DNA of 64,000 bases, taken from the NCBI RefSeq assembly GCF_017592825.1, contig NZ_JAGFMD010000003.1, forward strand, positions 124,001 to 188,000, in the 5' to 3' direction. Source of the stretch: Roseivirga sp. E12. Lineage in GTDB: Bacteria; Bacteroidota; Bacteroidia; Cytophagales; Cyclobacteriaceae. The position numbers and the translations under genes are program-made. Shown piece after piece: positions 61,794 through 64,000 of this stretch. The first letter of the stretch is position 1. Each line of letters opens with the position of its first letter. The notes beneath the pieces are model-generated. The model made no database searches and was not told the origin of the DNA. It saw only the letters and a list, made by a program, of their open reading frames with translations.

Positions 61794-62602
61794 TTTAGTT
61801 TTTTGGCCTTTTCCCAGTACTGGTCCATTTCTTCAAGACTCATTTCACTGATATTTTTACCATCTTTTTTAGATTCCGTTTCCAAGTATTGAAATCTCTT
61901 TATGAATTTGAGGTTTGTTCTTTCGAGTGCTTCTTCCGGGTCAATATCGATAAATCGAGAATAGTTGACCAATGAAAAAAGAAGATCTCCGAACTCGCCT
62001 AAAGCTTTTTGTTTGTCGATTGTGCCGTTTTTGGCTACGTTGAATTCATTTTTGAATTCTTGCATCTCTTCTTCCACCTTCTCCCAAACCTGCTCTTTCT
62101 TTTCCCAGTCAAAGCCAATGCCTCGAGCTTTGTCTTGAATTCTGATCGCTTTTACAAGGGCCGGTAATGAATTCGGTACTCCTCCCAAAACAGACTTGTT
62201 GCCTTTTTCTTTAAGCTTGATCTTTTCCCAATTAGCTTTTACAGCTTCTTCATCATTTGCTTCAACATCTCCATAGATGTGAGGATGTCTATTCACTAGC
62301 TTATCACTAATAGAATTCAAAGCGTCTGCTACATCAAAGGCCTTTTTTTCATCTGCAATTTTTGAGTAAAAGACCATATGGAGCATAAGGTCACCAATCT
62401 CCTTTTTAACCTCATCCAGGTTTTCTGTCAGAATGGCGTCTGACAACTCGTAAGTCTCTTCAATGGTCAGGTGACGAATGCTTTCCAATGTTTGCTTCTT
62501 GTCCCATGGACAGTTCAATCGCAATTCATCCATAATCGTCAAAAGCCGATCGAAGGCTTCGAGTTTTTCCTTTCTACGTAAATCTTTTGGGGGTTGAATC
62601 AT
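61790..62602 (-). CDS. mazG: Nucleoside triphosphate pyrophosphohydrolase MazG
   Basis: A 270-residue enzyme hydrolysing NTPs to NMP and pyrophosphate. The two MazG helical domains are visible: CPWDKKQTLESI, then EETYELSDAI and EIGDLMLHMVFYSKI, and later GEFGDLLFSLVNYSRF in the C-terminal copy. Length is right (about 260-270). Start at ATG 62602; the ClC gene overlaps its 3' end. Confidence 0.95.
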   Translation of the reverse strand: MIQPPKDLRRKEKLEAFDRLLTIMDELRLNCPWDKKQTLESIRHLTIEETYELSDAILTENLDEVKKEIGDLMLHMVFYSKIADEKKAFDVADALNSISDKLVNRHPHIYGDVEANDEEAVKANWEKIKLKEKGNKSVLGGVPNSLPALVKAIRIQDKARGIGFDWEKKEQVWEKVEEEMQEFKNEFNVAKNGTIDKQKALGEFGDLLFSLVNYSRFIDIDPEEALERTNLKFIKRFQYLETESKKDGKNISEMSLEEMDQYWEKAKKLK

Positions 62603-62685
62603 CAGTTTTTCCTTTCCAGAAACTTATGAGGCAAAGGTAGCGTTATGAAATCAAGTATGTTAAATTTGCCACAAATTAGTCTGTC

Positions 62686-62916
62686 ATGACCACATTAATA
62701 TTGACATTAGTTTTAGTAGGGTTGTTTTTCGTAGGGATGTCTGTGAGGTTGATCCTATTGAAAAATGGTGAATTCAAGGGTACTTGTGCTTCTCAAAGCC
62801 CATTTCTAAACAAAGAAGGCGTTCGCTGTGGCTTCTGTGGCAAAGACATGAAAGAAGGTGAGGCCTGCGGAAACCCTGACAATGAGGTGGATAAGGTGCT
62901 TGCTCAGTTCAAATAA
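62686..62916 (+). CDS. Small Cys-rich membrane protein (NqrM-like?)
   Basis: A 76-residue protein: one membrane helix (residues 3-23, LILTLVLVGLFFVGMSVRLI), then GEFKGTCASQSPFLNKEGV and four further Cys residues (CGFCGKDMKEGEACG). This single-helix plus KGxC and CxxC pattern recalls NqrM/DUF539, which helps insert iron into the sodium-pumping NADH dehydrogenase, but the Cys arrangement differs and no nqr genes are in the window. Otherwise known only as a Bacteroidota membrane or secreted protein. Confidence 0.75.
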   Translation: MTTLILTLVLVGLFFVGMSVRLILLKNGEFKGTCASQSPFLNKEGVRCGFCGKDMKEGEACGNPDNEVDKVLAQFK

Positions 62917-62977
62917 CCCCTCACTTTTTACAAACTTTTCAAAGCATTTTATTAAAGTGTTTCTACACTTGTTTTGC

Positions 62978-62985
62978 TACTTTTG
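62978..62985 (+). promoter_or_regulatory. -7 box of the glmM promoter
   Basis: TACTTTTG matches the Bacteroidota TAnnTTTG consensus perfectly, 25 bases upstream of the GTG start. No good TTTG -33 element is visible. Confidence 0.5.
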
Positions 62986-63010
62986 CAATTGAATTAACAT
63001 AGGCTAGCTG

Positions 63011-64000
63011 GTGACATTAATTAAATCAATTTCAGGTATTCGAGGAACAATTGGAGGCAAAGTCGATGAGGCCTTAACTCCTATAGACGCTGTAAAATTT
63101 GCAGCTGCGTTTGGTACTTGGGTAAAAGAGAAATCGGGTAAATCGAAGATTATAATAGGCAGAGATGCCCGCCCATCGGGAGAGATGATCTCTAATTTGG
63201 TGACTTCTACGCTTGTAGGTTTGGGCATTGATGTAGTGGACTTGGGCTTATCTACAACTCCAACGGTTGAGGTAGCAGTCCCTGCTGAAGGAGCCGGAGG
63301 AGGAATAATCCTCACTGCGAGCCATAATCCTGTTCAATGGAATGCCCTTAAGCTATTGAACGAAAAAGGTGAGTTTATCAGCGGAGCTGATGGACAAGAA
63401 GTTTTGGAGCTGGCAGCGAATGACTCTTTTTCTTTCGCTGAAGTTAAAGACTTGGGAAAGGTTTCTTTTGATGATACGTATATAGCGAAGCATATCGATA
63501 TGGTCCTGGCCCTGCCTTTGGTGGATATTGAGGCCATTAAGACGGCTAATTTCAAAGTAGTGATTGACTGTGTCAACTCTACTGGAGGCATTTCACTTCC
63601 CCCGCTACTTAGGGCACTTGGGGTCAGTCATGTGGAAGAGCTATACTGTGAACCTAATGGGCAGTTTCCGCATAATCCAGAACCATTACCAGAGCATTTG
63701 ACCAAAATATCCTCTACGCTTGAGAACGGGAGTTATGACTTGGGTATAGTGGTAGACCCTGATGTAGATAGGTTGGCGCTAATTTCGGAGGATGGAACAC
63801 CGTTTGGAGAGGAGTATACTTTAGTTGCGGTAGCAGACTATGTATTATCTCAAACAAAAGGCAATACTGTTTCTAACCTTTCATCCACGCGAGCGCTAAG
63901 AGATGTAACAGAGAAGCATGGAGCGACCTATGAAGCTGCTGCTGTTGGTGAAGTTAACGTAGTCACCAAAATGAAGGAAACTGATGCTGTGATTGGTGGT
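63011..64000 (+). CDS. glmM: Phosphoglucosamine mutase (5' part, truncated by window end)
   Basis: 330 codons are visible before the window ends. The frame starts at GTG 63011 just after an in-frame stop (63005-63007). Hallmarks: SGIRGTIGGKVD at the N-terminus, phospho-Ser loop GIILTASHNPVQWNALK, and metal loop IVVDPDVDRLAL. This is the phosphohexomutase family in the phosphoglucosamine mutase (GlmM) branch, converting glucosamine-6-P to glucosamine-1-P for peptidoglycan and LPS; a phosphomannomutase-type specificity cannot be excluded from this part alone. Confidence 0.87.
   Translation, partial: MTLIKSISGIRGTIGGKVDEALTPIDAVKFAAAFGTWVKEKSGKSKIIIGRDARPSGEMISNLVTSTLVGLGIDVVDLGLSTTPTVEVAVPAEGAGGGIILTASHNPVQWNALKLLNEKGEFISGADGQEVLELAANDSFSFAEVKDLGKVSFDDTYIAKHIDMVLALPLVDIEAIKTANFKVVIDCVNSTGGISLPPLLRALGVSHVEELYCEPNGQFPHNPEPLPEHLTKISSTLENGSYDLGIVVDPDVDRLALISEDGTPFGEEYTLVAVADYVLSQTKGNTVSNLSSTRALRDVTEKHGATYEAAAVGEVNVVTKMKETDAVIGG

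Noticed and set aside
1-64000. tRNA, rRNA, CRISPR arrays, insertion sequences or prophage genes.
   Set aside because: No cloverleaf, repeat-spacer, transposase, integrase or phage structural signatures were seen in the intergenic gaps or proteins.

Overview
The window looks like a chromosomal segment of a free-living, probably marine, gliding-type Bacteroidota, most likely order Cytophagales (Roseivirga/Fulvivirga-like). This is inferred from family content: DUF5687 ABC permeases, MacB/FtsX permeases with an N-terminal prefix domain paired with PadR, LytS/LytTR two-component pairs, a carboxypeptidase-regulatory-like TonB receptor, DUF2141, DUF6702, YceI, a BlaR1-like M56 protease with plug-like repeats, and many secreted peptidases. 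Several promoters carry the Bacteroidota -7 box TAnnTTTG, and start sites generally lack a strong Shine-Dalgarno. I see no rRNA, tRNA, CRISPR array, prophage or insertion sequence. This is ordinary chromosome with several interesting regulatory and signalling loci.

Layout. 1-5155: the 3' part of a LytS-type kinase, then a tightly packed operon of VOC protein, amidohydrolase, DJ-1/PfpI-like lipoprotein and a TPR-methyltransferase that strongly resembles eukaryotic PRMT7/PRMT9. 5152-8254: M28 peptidase plus DUF5687 ABC exporter (minus strand). 8343-18932: secreted unknown, M28 peptidase, YjjX, TPR protein, a BNR/sortilin-like propeller and an S9 peptidase. 19025-23540: a KirBac-type K+ channel divergent from a BlaI/BlaR1-like operon whose promoter holds three copies of a TACGAA-N4-TTCGTA operator. 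23688-27921: a five-gene operon joining a peptidoglycan-binding membrane protein, two coiled-coil proteins (one with a roadblock/longin-like domain), a Ras-like GTPase and a hybrid histidine kinase; this is the best candidate for an under-described signalling system. 27954-40746: M14 and M1 peptidases, small envelope proteins, a YkgJ protein, and a dehydrogenase plus AraC regulator that share an identical 18-bp upstream element.

40777-53004 holds two LytS/LytTR modules. The first (HK 42025-43059, RR 41270-42028) sits beside TPR, DUF2141 and TonB-receptor genes. The TPR and TonB promoters carry the same pair of 9-bp direct repeats, 21 bp apart, at exactly the same distance (33 bp) from a -7 box, which predicts a LytTR regulon. 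The second (HK 51154-52209, RR 50411-51157) is followed by PadR/MacB-type permease genes and preceded by a LiaF-like membrane protein, which has its own 21-bp-periodic direct repeat upstream of a perfect -7 box.

53293-64000 is mostly housekeeping: fumarase C, a SPOR-like protein, RecJ, LptB, a GH3-family adenylating enzyme, a ClC transporter with CBS domains, MazG, a small Cys-rich membrane protein and the 5' part of glmM. The 560-bp AT-rich gap between GH3 and ClC has DnaA-box-like sequences and is flagged as a possible origin-like element, with reservations. All family assignments come from reading motifs; no database search was possible.
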